A stretch of 64,000 nucleotides of DNA from Dermatemys mawii (GCA_007922305.1 ML677335.1:16860218-16924217), one strand, 5' to 3'; counted from the first letter of the stretch, positions 1-11,955 are shown. The notes: generated by a model not told the origin, from the letters alone. Numbers and translations are program-made.

Positions 1-700
1 TTTCTGTTAACAGAGAGCCACAGGCAGACCCGCTGAGATTGGGATAAGATTTGTGTAGTCATTTGCGCCTTTTGAAGTCATGAACATAAGTTAACTGCTC
101 ATTGTGGCATCAGAGCCCCTTGCATTTTGGCCTATTCCTTTGTGAAATTTTTGATTACTGGGTCAAAACCAAACAAAATCCTCTTATGGTAAAATTCGTC
201 TATGAAAAGCTCTACGGTACAGACGTTATTTATACAGTATATACTTAGCATTGGAAAATAACAAGGGAGAATAATTTCCATATGCCTGAGGACTTTACTG
301 TAGTCATTACAATAACTTTTTAAATTTTGTCTTCATCAAATTTGTTATTCAAATCCCACTTTCTAAAATTAGAACCAATACTTATTGTATCATATATTGG
401 ATTAGGAACTAAAGTCTAATTTTGCCTCCAGGACTTTGTAAAGTCTGAGTATTTTTTCCTAAATCTGTCTTACAAATCTGTATTTGAAATACATCCTTTT
501 TGATGTGTCACATGATGTACAGGGTCCATCGGAAGGACAGTATAATTTTAGGGCGCATGTGTTCTCTGATATATTTTGGTTTTGGTTTTTTGTTTCTGAA
601 CACAGTCATTAATTTCCATCTTTCTCAAACCTTGGATAAATTGATACTAACGAAAGTGTTGACTTGTCTGCTGGAAATAAAGCCCTTTACTGTGTGATGG
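1..700 (+). other. possible 3'UTR end of an upstream gene (PANK1 by synteny)
   Basis: This AT-rich, apparently non-repetitive stretch has no convincing coding frame. It ends with an AATAAA signal at 676-681, followed by a GT-rich tract (tgtgtgatggttttt), as at a polyadenylation site. In human the gene upstream of SLC16A12, on the same strand, is PANK1, so a PANK1 3'UTR end is plausible here. No PANK1 coding exon is visible, so the gene name is an inference. It could equally be random intergenic sequence. Confidence 0.3.
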
Positions 701-1460
701 TTTTTAACGTAGCTGTGGAATTCATTTCTTTAAACCAAACTATATAAAGTACATATATTAATGTATGTAGTATTATATATAGTATTAATTTGGTTACAGC
801 TTCCTGTTGTTTTTATGATCTGTTCCTGGTACTGTAACTCCTCACTTACTGTTGTAGTTTATGTTCCTGAAAAATGTGACTTTAAGAGAAATGGTGTTAA
901 GCGAATCCAATTTCCCCATAAGAATTAATGTAAATGAGGGGGTTAGGTTCAAGGGAAATTTGTTTCACCAGACAAAAGCCTATATTATATATATACAACA
1001 CACTTACACACACGCAGTATAAGTTTTAAACAAATAATTTAATACTGGTACACAGCAATGATGATTGTGAAGTTTGGTTGAGGAGATGAAGTCAGAGGGT
1101 GGGACATTTCCCAGGGAATGCCCTGCTGTTAAATGATGAACTAGCATTTGGCTGAGCCCTCAAGGGTTAACTCGTTAATGTACCCTCACTCTAAAAGGCA
1201 GCAGGAATGGAGGGAGCGGAGACAGCATGGCAGACAGAGACACACATCCTGTGTGTGAGAGAGATGCGTATTTCCCCTTTAAGTACACTGACCCCACTCT
1301 TAAGTACACTGCCTTGTTAATTAGATCAGCAAGCTGAGACCGCAGCTGCTGCCAGGAAGCTCCTCCTTCTTGCTCTATGGAAGATGGGGTAAGCAGGGTG
1401 CAGGAGCAGGGGGGAAGGGGACACCCTGACATTAGTCCCCCTCTTTTCCCTCCCCAACTA

Positions 1461-3202
1461 GGGTTACCATATTTCAACAATCAAAAAAGAGGACAGGGGA
1501 AGCCTCGCCCTGCCCCCACCAAGTCCTTCCCACTTCCTGCCCCCTGAATGCCCCCCTCAGAACCCCCCAATTCCCCCCGATCCTTGTCCCCTGACTGCCC
1601 CCTCCTGAGACCCCCCACCCATCCTAATTGCCCCCCCAGGACCCTACCCTACCTGTCCCCTGACTGCCCCAACTCCTCTCCACACCCACACCCCCTGACA
1701 ACCCCCCCCACCCCGAACTCCCAAGTCATTCAACCCTCACCCCCACTCCCTGGGCAAGAAATTCTGATCACGTAGCCGCTTGGTAATCAAAATGTTTCCT
1801 ATTGTGGGCAGCCAGCTCATCCTGTAGCCTTGACCCGGCTGCAAGGTTCTCATCAGGAAGGTGCTGAATGCCCTCAATCTGATGATATTCAAGGGCATTC
1901 ACCACCTCGGAGGAGAAGCTGGGCACCTGGCAACACTGGCCCACAAATTCAGAAATTTCCCAGTAAAATTCAATGGAGTTTTACAGCTGAAAGGTCTTAA
2001 AGGTTGAAAGGTTTCAAGTGTTAGTGGGTAGGGTAGGATAGGATGGGAGTTATCTGGAAGGATGAGCTAGTCCAGTGGCTAGGGTTTTAGCCTGGGACTA
2101 GGGAGATGAGGTTCAATTCCCTGCTCTGACACAGACTCCCTGTGTGATCCTTGACTGGTCACTTAGTCTTTCTGTGATCAAAGCCAACTCTGATGGGAGA
2201 CTGGAGTGTTACTAGCTAGATCCCTGACCTAGGCAATCTGACCTTTGTGCTGGCTGGTTGGGTCTGCCCCTCATCTGAATTATGCCCACAATCGCTCCAA
2301 TCCCTCCTGGAAGCACCGTGGAACAGCACGGTTCTGAACAGCCCTAGTGCAGGGCAGCAATTATCTGCCTCAAATGGAGCCCAGATGCTAAGCACCAGGG
2401 CACAGAGGGTTTAGGTTTGGGGCGAAGGGAATTCCCTTGCTGCCATCACTCCACTTGGATGATCTGAGCCTTCTAAAAGGGCAAAATCCCTCCCCGGTGC
2501 AGCACTGCTGTCTTCTTTGCCTGTAAAGCCTTGATGTGCAACAACAACCTAGTGACTGAGAGAGCCTGCTAATGACTTGCCTTTTCACACTTCTTTTTGC
2601 TCTAAATATGGAAGGAGGCTCCTGTTGTTTGAAACTAGCAGAATTCAGAGACTGGGATGTCCCATGATTTAAGGAATTAACCATTTAAAGAGCTCAGCCT
2701 CTGAAGTGCTGTTGGTGGTATTACCATCTGAATTATTGACCCAGGCTGAGGGAAGCCAGCAGCCCTATCTTCTTCCACCCCAGCCGAGGCAGCCTAGGTA
2801 GGATCAGGACTTCTCTGCTGCCCCCCCCCCCCGCTACCCTCACCAACACCCGCCCGTATGTCTCCCCTGCCCAGGCTTAAAAGCTCCTACCATGCTCCTG
2901 GCTTCCCCGCTGCTCCCCGCCTGTGTCTGCGCTTCCCACCCCCTTTAAAAGCTCCTACCGTGCTCCTGGCTTCTTTCTCCGGGGCTTCCGCAGCTGGCTG
3001 CAGCCAGCGTGTGCTGAGAAATTCCCCCCGCCCTCTCTCTCCTCCCCCTCCCAACAGGGAGGCAGCCCAGGAAGGGCATGCCTCTGCTTCAGCTGCTCCT
3101 TGAAATCCCGGATGTTTTCAGATTGCAGCAGATTCCCCCCAGACGCTTTTTTAAGATCAAAAATCCAGACATGTCCATGAATATACGGACATATGGTAAC
3201 CC
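1461..3202. mobile_element. mariner-like non-autonomous element nested in the Tigger-like element
   Basis: Inverted termini GGGTTACCATAT face each other at 1461 and 3202, with TA on both outer sides (1459-1460 and 3203-3204). The inside holds a C-rich imperfect array (about 1510-1750, repeated CCCCTGACTGCCCC-type units), a tRNA-derived SINE, and a short direct repeat around ttaaaagctcctaccgtgctc at about 2878 and 2945. No transposase is seen. Short ORFs inside are compositional. Confidence 0.6.
2055..2190 (+). mobile_element. tRNA-derived SINE (turtle Cry/pol III type)
   Basis: The sequence starts with a tRNA-like head: a degenerate A box near 2068 (gctagtccagtggctagggt) and a good B box, GGTTCAATTCCC, at about 2110-2121. 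A body follows resembling SINE cores (ctgtgtgatccttgactggtcacttagtctttctgtg). This matches the tRNA-Lys-like SINEs abundant in hidden-necked turtles. It is a retroposon, not a tRNA gene: no cloverleaf can be closed. Confidence 0.6.
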
Positions 3203-3977
3203 TACCCCCAACACAGCAAGCAGGAGGCTTGGGGAGCAGCTCCCAGATAGAGGGCAGGAGCAGCACATGGTGAGGGGGTAGGGACAGCTGAACTGCTGGA
3301 AATTGATAGCCTGCTGGGCAGCTGCTGCACAGGGAACTTAGGAGGAGCAGGGAGCTGCTGGTCCACCCTGGTTCCAAGCCCCGATCAGCTTGCTGCAATG
3401 TGCTGCTTTTCCTGCAAGCAGTGGACAACGCAGGAGGCTGCCAAACAACTTTATAAGGGAGCATTGCACAACTTTAAATGAGCACGTTCCCTAATTGATC
3501 AGCAACAAAACAATGTTAATCGGGACGATTTTAAGTGAGAAGTTACTGTACTTGTTTTTCCTGTTACATCACTTTGGCCTTTCCTACTTTGATTCATCCA
3601 CTTATTGGGACTTAGTTGAATTGCTTATTATGTGACAGGTTTAAACTTTTGCCATTTTACATTTTGACTTTTTTCATAGGTTGTATGACTTATATGAACC
3701 ACAATGTGAAAATTTTTTAACATAATTAACTGTAACATTGTTGAAGGATTTCAGAGCAGTAGGCGTGGTAGTCTGTATTCACAAAAAGAACAAGGATTAC
3801 TTGTGGCACCTTAGAGACTAAGAAATTTATTTGGGCATAAGCTTTCATGGGCTAAAATCCACTTCCTCGGATGTATAGAGTGGAAGATACAGTCGGATAG
3901 CCTGCTGATAATGGCTCACCTTAATTAATTAGCCTCTTAGAGTTGGTATGGCAACCCCCATCTTTTCATGTTCTTTT

Positions 3978-3993
3978 TGTGTGTGTGTATGTA

Positions 3994-4025
<32 letters not shown>

Positions 4026-4036
4026 AAAAAAATATA
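3978..4036. repeat. (TG)n/(TA)n microsatellite
   Basis: A run of alternating TG with interspersed TATG, passing into (TA)n and an A-rich tail, directly abuts the left end of the Tigger MITE whose TA target site it supplied. No other role is visible. Confidence 0.9.
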
Positions 4037-4748
4037 CAGTGGAGCCCCGCTATAACGTGACCGATGGGATCCAAAAAATCCCATTGCGCTAAATGCAGGG
4101 TTGCGTTATAGCGGGGTTCCATTCCCGGCAGGCGGGAGCTGCGGCTTCTCTACCCGCTGCCCAGAAGGGAAGAGAAGCTGCGGCCCCGTGCCTGCGGGGA
4201 CAGGGGACTTCGAGGCTGCAGGCACCAATGTCCCCTGCCCCTGGCAGGCGTGGAGGTAGTGGCTTCCAGAGAATCCACTGCCCCGCGCCTGCCGGGACAG
4301 GAGGACTCTGCAGATCGGAGTCCCCCGGTCCCAGCAGGCGCGGGGGCAGCGGCTTCCGGGGAAACGACAGCTCCTCACCTGCCGGGACAGGAGGACTCCA
4401 GCAGCCTGGAGTCCCACGTCCCGGCAGGCACGGATCTGCAGCTTCCACAGGGAACTCCTGGCCTGCAGTTTGCAGCCCCGGAGTTCTCTGTCCCCGGCAG
4501 GTGGGGGCCGCAGCTTCTCTCCCCTGCTGGGCAGAGGGGAGAGAAGCCGCAGCCCCCACCTGCAGTGTGGAGTTCTCTGTCCCTGGCAGAGGAGGCTGCA
4601 GCTTCTCTCCTCGCTGCCCAGCAGGGGAGAGAAGCCATGGCCCCCACGCCTGCTGGGGACAGAGAACTTAGGACTTGGGAGCCACGGTGTAACCGCACTA
4701 TAACTGAACTCACGTTATAGTGGGGCGTGTTATACCGGGGTTCCACTG
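4037..4748. mobile_element. Tigger-type MITE, GC-rich interior
   Basis: Termini CAGTGGAGCCCCGCTATAACG (left) and, inverted, CAGTGGAACCCCGGTATAAC (right) are flanked by TA on both sides (4035-4036, 4749-4750). A second inward pair (gttatagcggggttcc) repeats the theme. The interior is built from GC-rich modules around ccggcaggcgcggg and ggggagagaagc. It gives long but meaningless open frames on both strands. No transposase is present. Confidence 0.75.
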
Positions 4749-5013
4749 TATATAGATATATTTACACACACAATCTTCCTACTATATGTTCCACTTTATG
4801 CATCTTATGAAGTGGGTTTTAGCCCACAAAAGCTTATGCCTGAATAAATGTGTTAGTCTCTAAGGTGCCACAAGTGCTCCTTGTTCTTATTGTTGAAAGA
4901 GTTACAGATGGGATACTTTTGGCTGAATGCTTCTAGTCCAATATGAACAAAATAAGTTACATTAAGCTTTTAAGTTAGCTAAAGAGAAGAGTTGCACAAT
5001 CTTGGATGTTGTG

Positions 5014-5293
5014 GGTATGTCAACACTTCAAGGGCTACTGCAGCACAAATGCAGCTCTGCCACTGTAACACTGTAGTGTAGACACTTATACATCAATGGA
5101 AGGTGATTTTCCATCACTGTAGTAATTTTCCCCTGTCAAGAGGTGATAGACTGTAGCCACAGCTCCGTCAATAGAATAATTCTTCCAACAGCTGAGCTAT
5201 GTCTACAGTGTAGTTAGGTTGATCTAGCTACATCGCACAGTGCTTGGAATTTTTCATAGCCCTGAGCAATGTTGCTTCGTTGACCAGGTCTTA
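5014..5293. mobile_element. MITE-like repeat with 'GTCTACAGTGTAG' ends
   Basis: The block contains several copies of tgtagtgtagac/gtctacagtgtag facing each other, plus a weak inverted pair at its edges (tatgtcaacactt and gttgaccaggtctta). This style recurs in the window at 18956 and 19809 and as a half copy near 15590. Exact ends and superfamily are uncertain; Harbinger-related is most likely. Confidence 0.4.
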
Positions 5294-5882
5294 GTGCTGG
5301 CTATTTCAAACATTGCATGCCTCCTCAATTTCTAAAAAGGCAGCAATTATAATGGACATACAAGGTTTACTTTTCAAGTTTCAGTGCAAAGAATGTTCAG
5401 AAGGTAAATTTGCACATGCAGAATCACACATGCAACTATTTCAGTATTTCCACAAATACCAGAAAATGGCTGGAGCTGTGAACTTGGACACACAAGCTGC
5501 GCTCAGAAGGGAAGATCTTCCACAATCACACTGATTCAGAAGATATGTAGTTTGTATGACAGATCATTTTTCTGGACCTCTTTAAGCAGCATAAAAAGTA
5601 AATACTGAAGAGCCATTGTTTATCTGGAGTAGATTCAAAACTACTAATAGATTGTACCTAACCTTTAAGGCAAAAGACTTACTGAACGTAGCAAGCACTT
5701 AGAGATATTTGTTACTCCCAGGAGGAAAGTCTTTATGTGCTTTTGATTTAAAGCTATAATAATAAGCCCTGTATGCATTACAGGTGACAGGACAACACTC
5801 AGTTCTGTGTGCTACACTGTAGAGCACAACTGTGTTTGAGAACTGCAGCAGTTTCTTAATGACTTTTAACCTTGTGAGCCTG

Positions 5883-6271
5883 TCACTTGGGTCACAGATT
5901 CCTTGACTTTCCGGGACCTCTGAGACTTCCACAGCATCCAGTGCAGCTAACCCCAGAGCCACCTGAGCAGCTGGTCATAAGGCCAGCCACACTGAGCTCT
6001 GCTGGGGCAGCTGGCCCCAGGGCCACTCAAGCAGTGGCCGGTGCAGCTGGCCCTAGGGGCAGCCCTAGAACAGCAGCAGGCTCAGAGGCAGTCAGCCACT
6101 GTGCCAGAGCAGCGGCCTACTATCTGTCCACTGGGGCCCCCCAGAGCAGCATCCCCCGCCCAGGGTTCCCAAGAGCAGCTAAGATTTAGTCACGGGATGG
6201 GAATTTTGGTTTGTTGCTTGTGAACTGTCTGTGACTTTTATTTATAATACCTATGATTAGATCTAAGCCTT
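5883..6271 (-). mobile_element. TAAGGCTTAG repeat family, inverted copy
   Basis: Read on the minus strand, it begins taaggcttagat and has the subterminal block ...gtcacagacagttcacaagcaac..., matching the copy at 28814-29561. The far end (ggtcacagattccttgactttcc) also matches, but the outermost bases are lost. The interior is a GC-rich array around cagctggccccagggccac. No protein is encoded. Confidence 0.55.
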
Positions 6272-6374
6272 ATTATTTTCAGACATCATGCTTTGGGTGT
6301 ATGAAGTGTAAATCCTGTTGTCGTTTGGCCATTCTTCTTTTCTCCCCTCCTCTTACTCTTCTTGAAGCCAGGAA

Positions 6375-6535
6375 TTGGGTAGGAAAAGTGAGAGAGCCCA
6401 GGGGAGAGGAAGGGATAATAAAATAAAAGGAAGAGAAGCGTAGAGGGATGATATATGGTGTAAAGAGGACAGTGGGTAAAAGAAGGAGAGGGGATAAAAA
6501 GTCTAGAGGAATGGAAGGGAAATGAGAGAACCAGA
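6375..6535 (+). repeat. polypurine tract
   Basis: About 160 bases are nearly all A/G on the + strand (gagagaggaagggataataaaataaaaggaagag...). Such tracts can form triplex DNA, but nothing shows a function here. Confidence 0.6.
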
Positions 6536-7954
6536 TATGACGCACAGCTGTAGGGGTGGAGTTGTTTTATTAATTGATTCTGTTCTCTGCATTAAAAAAA
6601 ATGTATTTTTTTGTACTTCTCTCTAGGGTGGTGGGATGTTCAGTGTGTGTGAGGAGGGTATCTGGGCTCACCATGGCTCAGTTCTAAGTGAGGGGAGCAG
6701 GAATATTGAGAATTGCTGAACTGGAGATGAGCCATGTTTTGTATGGGATGGGGATATACTAGGATTTTTACCTCTATAAATCAAGCAATATACACAGTGG
6801 ACCAACCACATCTCTGAGGCTGGAGTTCCCCTAGGAATGGATTTGGTTTACTAGTCTATAACTGATTGATGTAGTGTTAACGAAGAAATGCTGCAGACAA
6901 ATGGTATGCCATAAAGCACTCAGTTCTTATGTTGGTTGTATCCTAACCCCTAAGGCAGAATTTGAGCAACACCTACATATACAAAAACTCTGTTGATAGG
7001 GCAGGGGAAAGAAGTCGTCTTATCTCTCTGCTGTGTATAGTCTTAATCCAGTTCCCACTGAGGTCAATGGGAAGATGTGATGGGATTTGACACTGGGTTA
7101 CTAACTGGAACTGTGGGACTGCTGCGCCCTTTTAAGTCTCCAACCTGAGCGATGTATCACAAAGCTATGCCAGTAACAAACAGCAATCCCCTCCAGGCGC
7201 TGTGATCACTCAGCATGTGAGGACTCACAACCAGCTACATTGCATGAATGTTCTCTAAGATATTCATGAATAATATAGAGAGAGATACCAGCCAATCACG
7301 CAGCCCCCAGCCTTGCACCCCAGAAATATACTATATTATGCTGCTGGAGTCTCCCTTGTACAGTGCAAGCTAATTAATTCATTCCACTCTCTGACAAAGG
7401 GTAGTGAACATGCAATAGTCTTTGTTAACCTGAGTTGAAATTCCTCAAGCACTTCTACCAAAACCACAGTTTTCGGTAAAATAGAAAATAGATTTATTAA
7501 CTGCAGAAAGACAGATTTTAAGAGATCATAAGTAGCAGGCATAGAGATCACAGTTGGTTACATAAGAAATAAAAATAAATTTGTAATCTAAATTCTACAA
7601 ACTAAGCAGGATTTGAGTCAAGTAGTTTCTCATCCCACTAGATGTTCCAGGTAGTTTACAGCTCTTACTACACAGGCTGGATTCCCTTCCCAGCCTGAGA
7701 CCAATCTCTTCAGTTCAAAGTTTTTGTCTTCCAGATGATCTTCCAGGTACTGAGATGGAGGAAAGTGAAAGGCCCAGTGATGATGTCACTGAACCTCTTT
7801 TATATTTTCTTCCAACTTCTAGAAAGATCCTTGCTGTGATGTGGGGGTTAGGCAGCCCTCATTGGGTACGTGCCCTCTCTGGGATAATGGATTCTTCTTA
7901 ATGGGCCATCAACACCTGTCTAGTTGGTCCTGATGTAAATCTGTCTTTCTAGGT

Positions 7955-8407
7955 CAGGGGTCTCAAACACGCGGCCCACAGGGTTATTTTCTATGGCCCA
8001 CCAAGCTCCTCGTGTCCCCGCATTCCCCAGAGTTATTTCCTGCAGTCTGCCAAGCTCCCTTCCTCCTCCTCCTCCCAGCTCCTCTACTTACCTCCAGGTG
8101 CTTCATGCCACTAAATAGCTGTTTGGCAGCGTTTAGCATTTTCCAGGAGGGAGGGCGAGGAGCAGGGAGCTGCTCGCTCAGGGGAGGAGGTGGAGAAGAG
8201 GCAGGGCAGGGGCGGGGATTTGGGGAAGGGATTGGAATGGGGGCAGGAACAGGGTGGGAAGAGGCGGGGAAGGGGCAGGGCCTCATGGAAGATGTGGAGT
8301 GGGGGGCGGGGTCAGGGGCAGCAGAGGGGAGTGCCAGTGATGCGACCCTCAGGCCAATGTACTAGTTCTCATGCGGCTCTCCTGGTGATTTGAGTTTGAG
8401 ATCCCTG
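7955..8407. mobile_element. hAT non-autonomous element
   Basis: The left end CAGGGGTCTCAAAC and the inverted right end CAGGGATCTCAAAC are typical hAT termini, and the left end runs into a 'gcggcccac' subterminal block. Flanking 8-mers TTCTAGGT (7947-7954) and TGCTAGAT (8408-8415) agree at 6 of 8 bases, consistent with an aged hAT target duplication. The interior is G-rich (ggggaaggggcaggg) and non-coding. Confidence 0.7.
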
Positions 8408-8415
8408 TGCTAGAT

Positions 8416-10149
8416 GCTCCTTTGTTGCCACTGAAAGGCTGGCTGTGGCGTCTCCCAACCTCACAACATATTTCAGTCTCATACACATAGAAATACTTCA
8501 TAATTTCAGATACACGGTAACACACAGTCCAACAGGGTAGTAATCAATCAGTCAAGATTTCTTGTGTGATACCTCCCACGGCATACTTTGTACAAAACAC
8601 ATCATAATCACATCACAGTGGTCAGTATGGGAGTCTAGGGTGCTACTTTGAGGTACAGAGTGTCATGGAAGACTCCCATCAATTTCAGTGAGCTTGAAAT
8701 CAGGCCCCATGTGTCTCAATAGAAAGTTAAGCTAATTTCCATTTACAGTAAAAGAAAATTATTTTTCTTTTTAGTACTTTTGTAGCAATATTTATTTAAA
8801 AGCTTGTTTTTTCCATATGTGGGTGTGACCTCCATATCATCAGTCATTACCTCCCTAACATTGCTGGTTCTCTTGTGTACTGTGAATAAGCAAAGGAGTG
8901 TAGAAGCCTCAAATGGTTTTGACATCAGGAGCAATTACATCATATTGACAGAGACTCTTGGCTCTTTTTTGTGGGCCACTAGTAGTTAGTTCAGTTACAT
9001 AGAGCTGTCCTCGGATGCTGGTTGCATGGCTGCGTCAGCCACCCATTGCTTTCACTGAGCTAAACTCCAGAGGGACTGGGCACATGGGACATCCTTAATG
9101 GGCACCGGTGTGCACAGTTAGTCTACGGGAGACGCCTTTTGTTTCCATATGGTGTTTTCTTTCTAAATACCATTTAAAAAACAATAGACCGAGTTAAAGT
9201 TGTGATTTAAAACAATGAAGGAGAGAAAACCCAATTTGACACCCATCATCCCAAAGAGATGTGTCACTCCATAGCCTGAACTCTAATGCCTTTTTGTGTG
9301 TTTTGTTTCCACAATGGTCTGAAATAAGGACGCTTCCTGACTCTTGTGTCTTTCCAAGTCCATCAAGTCACAATTTTCAAACTTAGAAGCAAATCTGATT
9401 TTAGTAAAGTGTGTCCTGCTGAAATGTTGACATGGCATTAAATGGAGTAGTTGTGGCATCTGTACTGCATACCAGGAGAGTCCTACAAATATGTATTAGC
9501 CTCAGATCTAATGTCCATTGAAGTCAATGGGAGATTTCAGTAGGTGCTGGATGAAGCCTTAATTCATTAGATAATTTCTGACTGTAGAGCAAGTCTTCAA
9601 GATGACTTTTTCAGTGACACACACAATTTTGTTTTATACATTTGGCTGAGTGGAACGTCCCCCTTAGGTGGAAATACTGTCTATATCCTATTCATTCCTG
9701 TTCTCACAGCAGCAAGGGGGATGCTTTGAGCTAAAGAAAAGGGATCCCGCATGTTGGGAAATTCAAAATGCAGATTGGTTAGCATGGGAGTAATTACTTC
9801 TGGTGGTTGCAATAGTGGCATCAACAATACACTACATCAGTTAAGCAACCAGCCAAAAATTGGTGTGTTTTGACTGGCTATTGATGCATCACTATTTGTT
9901 ATTTTTTAGCATCCATGAGTGTGCTACACTGCACAGAGAATAAATAGAGTGGGCCCAGCCCTTAAAACTTCAGAATGCAGATGCCGGACTTGGAAGAAAG
10001 TGAAGATATAAGATACAGTGAGGATAAGAAGGTTTAGTTCATCAAACCAGTGGAGAACTCTCAGATCTAAATGATCTCCTCTCTCTCATTCCTATCTTCT
10101 TCCTACAGTTAGAGGAAATAGCTCAGGACTTTGAACTGAGTTACGGTGT
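8416..10149. other. intergenic stretch, no gene seen
   Basis: No splice-bounded coding frame or recognisable recent mobile element was found. A short copy of the dispersed motif ATTGAAGTCAATGGGAG lies at 9517-9533, and a degenerate inverted relative near 8671. Confidence 0.5.
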
Positions 10150-10304
10150 TGTGCCTGCCAATACCATGATCACCAAGGTGGTTTTCCCAGGGTGAGGCTC
10201 ATCCATTGCACTGCGGGTGTGCTGACCCCTGTGATTTCCCCAAATGCGGGAAACTCAACTGCATAATTTGTGGTAGTAGGGGACTGCATTCGCACTTTCC
10301 CCTG
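10150..10304 (+). pseudogene. RNU1: U1 snRNA retropseudogene
   Basis: From 10161 the sequence follows vertebrate U1 snRNA closely: ataccatgatca, ggtggttttcccaggg, atccattgcact, gctgacccctg, gatttccccaaat, the Sm-site region gcataatttgtggtag, and the closing cttt-cccctg at 10304. The functional 5' end that pairs with 5' splice sites is not preserved; gtgttgtgcctgcca stands where ATACTTACCTGGCAGGGGAG is expected. An A-rich run (aaaaaaaataaag) follows the 3' end. The lost 5' end and A tail point to a reverse-transcribed, non-functional copy. No proximal sequence element was recognised upstream. Confidence 0.85.
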
Positions 10305-11955
10305 GGGAAAAAAAATAAAGCAGGCTTAACTACTCCTCAGTCTCCCCTGCTGCTTGCCTCTTTACTAGCATTCCAGATGTAGACACATCCTGAAGCTGAC
10401 ATCTTGCCGTTTCCCCTGCAACTCATTTTATTGTATTCATAATGGGCCATAGCTGGCCTAGTACTGTTAGAGCAACAGAAATGCTGAGGAAAAAATAGAA
10501 TCAATTCTCCAAAGGAAAAGGCTGTTTTCTTGCTCTCCCTTTGGGCTCAGTTTGGAAATTAAAGACTTGGATAAAATGGAGATAAAATTACTTGAGCTGA
10601 ATGAAAATTGGGGAAATTTTTCACCAGAAAGTCTGACATCCTCCCTACGCCTTTTATTTTTGGGTGAAAATTTTCAGCCAACTCTTAAATTGTCTATTAA
10701 CTCAAAGAACTGACTTCAAATTGAAGATGGGATCCTCCATCATTGTAACTACATGGCAAAAGGAGTTGTGATAAAGGGACATGAATATATTTAACAGAAA
10801 TGCCAGTATCAGTTACTGGAATCCTGTTAGCTTTTAGAGCAGCCTCAACTCAAGTGTATTTGACTAAGTAAACAAATTTGTGTTATTCTAAGAAGATAAG
10901 GCCTTTTGAAAAGGATCATGCTGTTACTCAGCTAGAGTTCAGCATATTTGCTCTTGGCTACAGCAGACAGCTCAGAATTCAGAGAGCTTAAAGTTTAACT
11001 GAAGTCTCCTGAGTTAGTTTACAGCTTTCACCAAAAGAAGGTCACAGTGATGAATAATTCTGAAATATTCATCAGACACAGAAAACAGAGATGAGGATTC
11101 TTGACTTGATCTCGGTGTTCTTCATAATTTCCTTTTCTATCTCAGCCATCGACTGCAGGTATAAAAGATCCCTCTGTTCCTTCAAGTATTGGAGATAACT
11201 GGTATCATTCCTCTAGCAGGAGTTGCTATCTACCCTTGCACAGCATTGACAACTCTGCAATGCATGATCAGGCTCTTTAAGGTTTGACTAGGGAGGGACT
11301 ATGCTGGGGAGGCTAAGGCTTGTTCTTTGTGAGAGCCCAGGGACCCAGGCATTGAAATCATCTTACTTGACAGACTGCATTCCTCATTTTCAGATAGGCA
11401 GGAGTTATTAAACATCCATAGTTTCCTGTCTTGTTCTATCATTGTCAGTGCTGGAACCATGTTTGAAAAGTTGCCATTTCACTAAAGACGATCCTTTTGG
11501 GTGACTTGGACTTTGACCTGGGTGAAGAAGCATACATGTAAGTTGACTTTCTTTCTTTCTGTGAGTATTATTCACCTTTTTCCAGGCAGAGTTTTTGAAT
11601 CTCTAACATTATTTATTTAACATCTCTGCTCTACTACTAGGTTGTTCAGAAGTAATCTTCCAAACAAGTTTGCCACACAGCAGATATGCAAAGAGATTAT
11701 ACTTTTCTGGACAAATCTAAACAGCTTTATCTCTTACAATTCAGTGGTGGTGACCTTTTAAAAATGTTAATTCCATTTACACCTTATGTACCTTTTCCCT
11801 GTAGTTTATCAATATCACATCTTGAGTTATTAGATCCTTTACTAGGCTGGAGCAAGAAGGATCCCCCCTGCCATCAGTGTGTGTGTGGGGGGAGGAGAGG
11901 TAGTTGTGTGAGGACATTACACAATAAGTGTCTTCATAAACTGTGAAGTTAGTAA

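Larger units (their letters stand above)
832..3548. mobile_element. Tigger/mariner-like DNA transposon, non-autonomous, with nested insert
   Basis: The termini read CTGTAACTCCTCACTTA on the left and, inverted, CAGTAACTTCTCACTTA on the right. TA dinucleotides flank both (830-831 and 3549-3550), the target duplication of Tc1/mariner elements. The left subterminal part (gttaagcgaatccaatttcc) has the look of pogo/Tigger elements. No transposase frame survives. The middle is occupied by a second element at 1461-3202. The superfamily call rests on TA duplication and terminal style. Confidence 0.65.
3748..4888. mobile_element. foldback repeat, copy 1 (split by a Tigger MITE)
   Basis: The left arm (about 3786-3866: ...cttgtggcaccttagagacta...) is the inverted complement of the right arm (4810-4888) over about 80 bases with roughly nine mismatches. 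The left side has an extra ~38-base leader (cgtggtagtctgtattc) with no partner on the right. The whole is flanked by ATTGTTGAA at 3737-3745 and 4889-4897; the match extends to 11 bases with one mismatch. A GT/TA microsatellite and the Tigger MITE at 4037-4748 lie in its centre. Confidence 0.6.

Noticed and set aside
2055..2190. tRNA gene
   Set aside because: A and B box-like sequences are present, but no cloverleaf forms and the sequence runs into a SINE body.
2858..3464. Pro/Ser-rich frames including a 169-codon antisense ORF
   Set aside because: Inside the nested mariner-like element and overlapping in several frames; no homology recognised.
4089..4746. Several overlapping open frames of 77-192 codons on both strands
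   Set aside because: They lie wholly inside the GC-rich core of a Tigger MITE, overlap in many frames and have Pro/Ala/Gly-rich compositional sequence.
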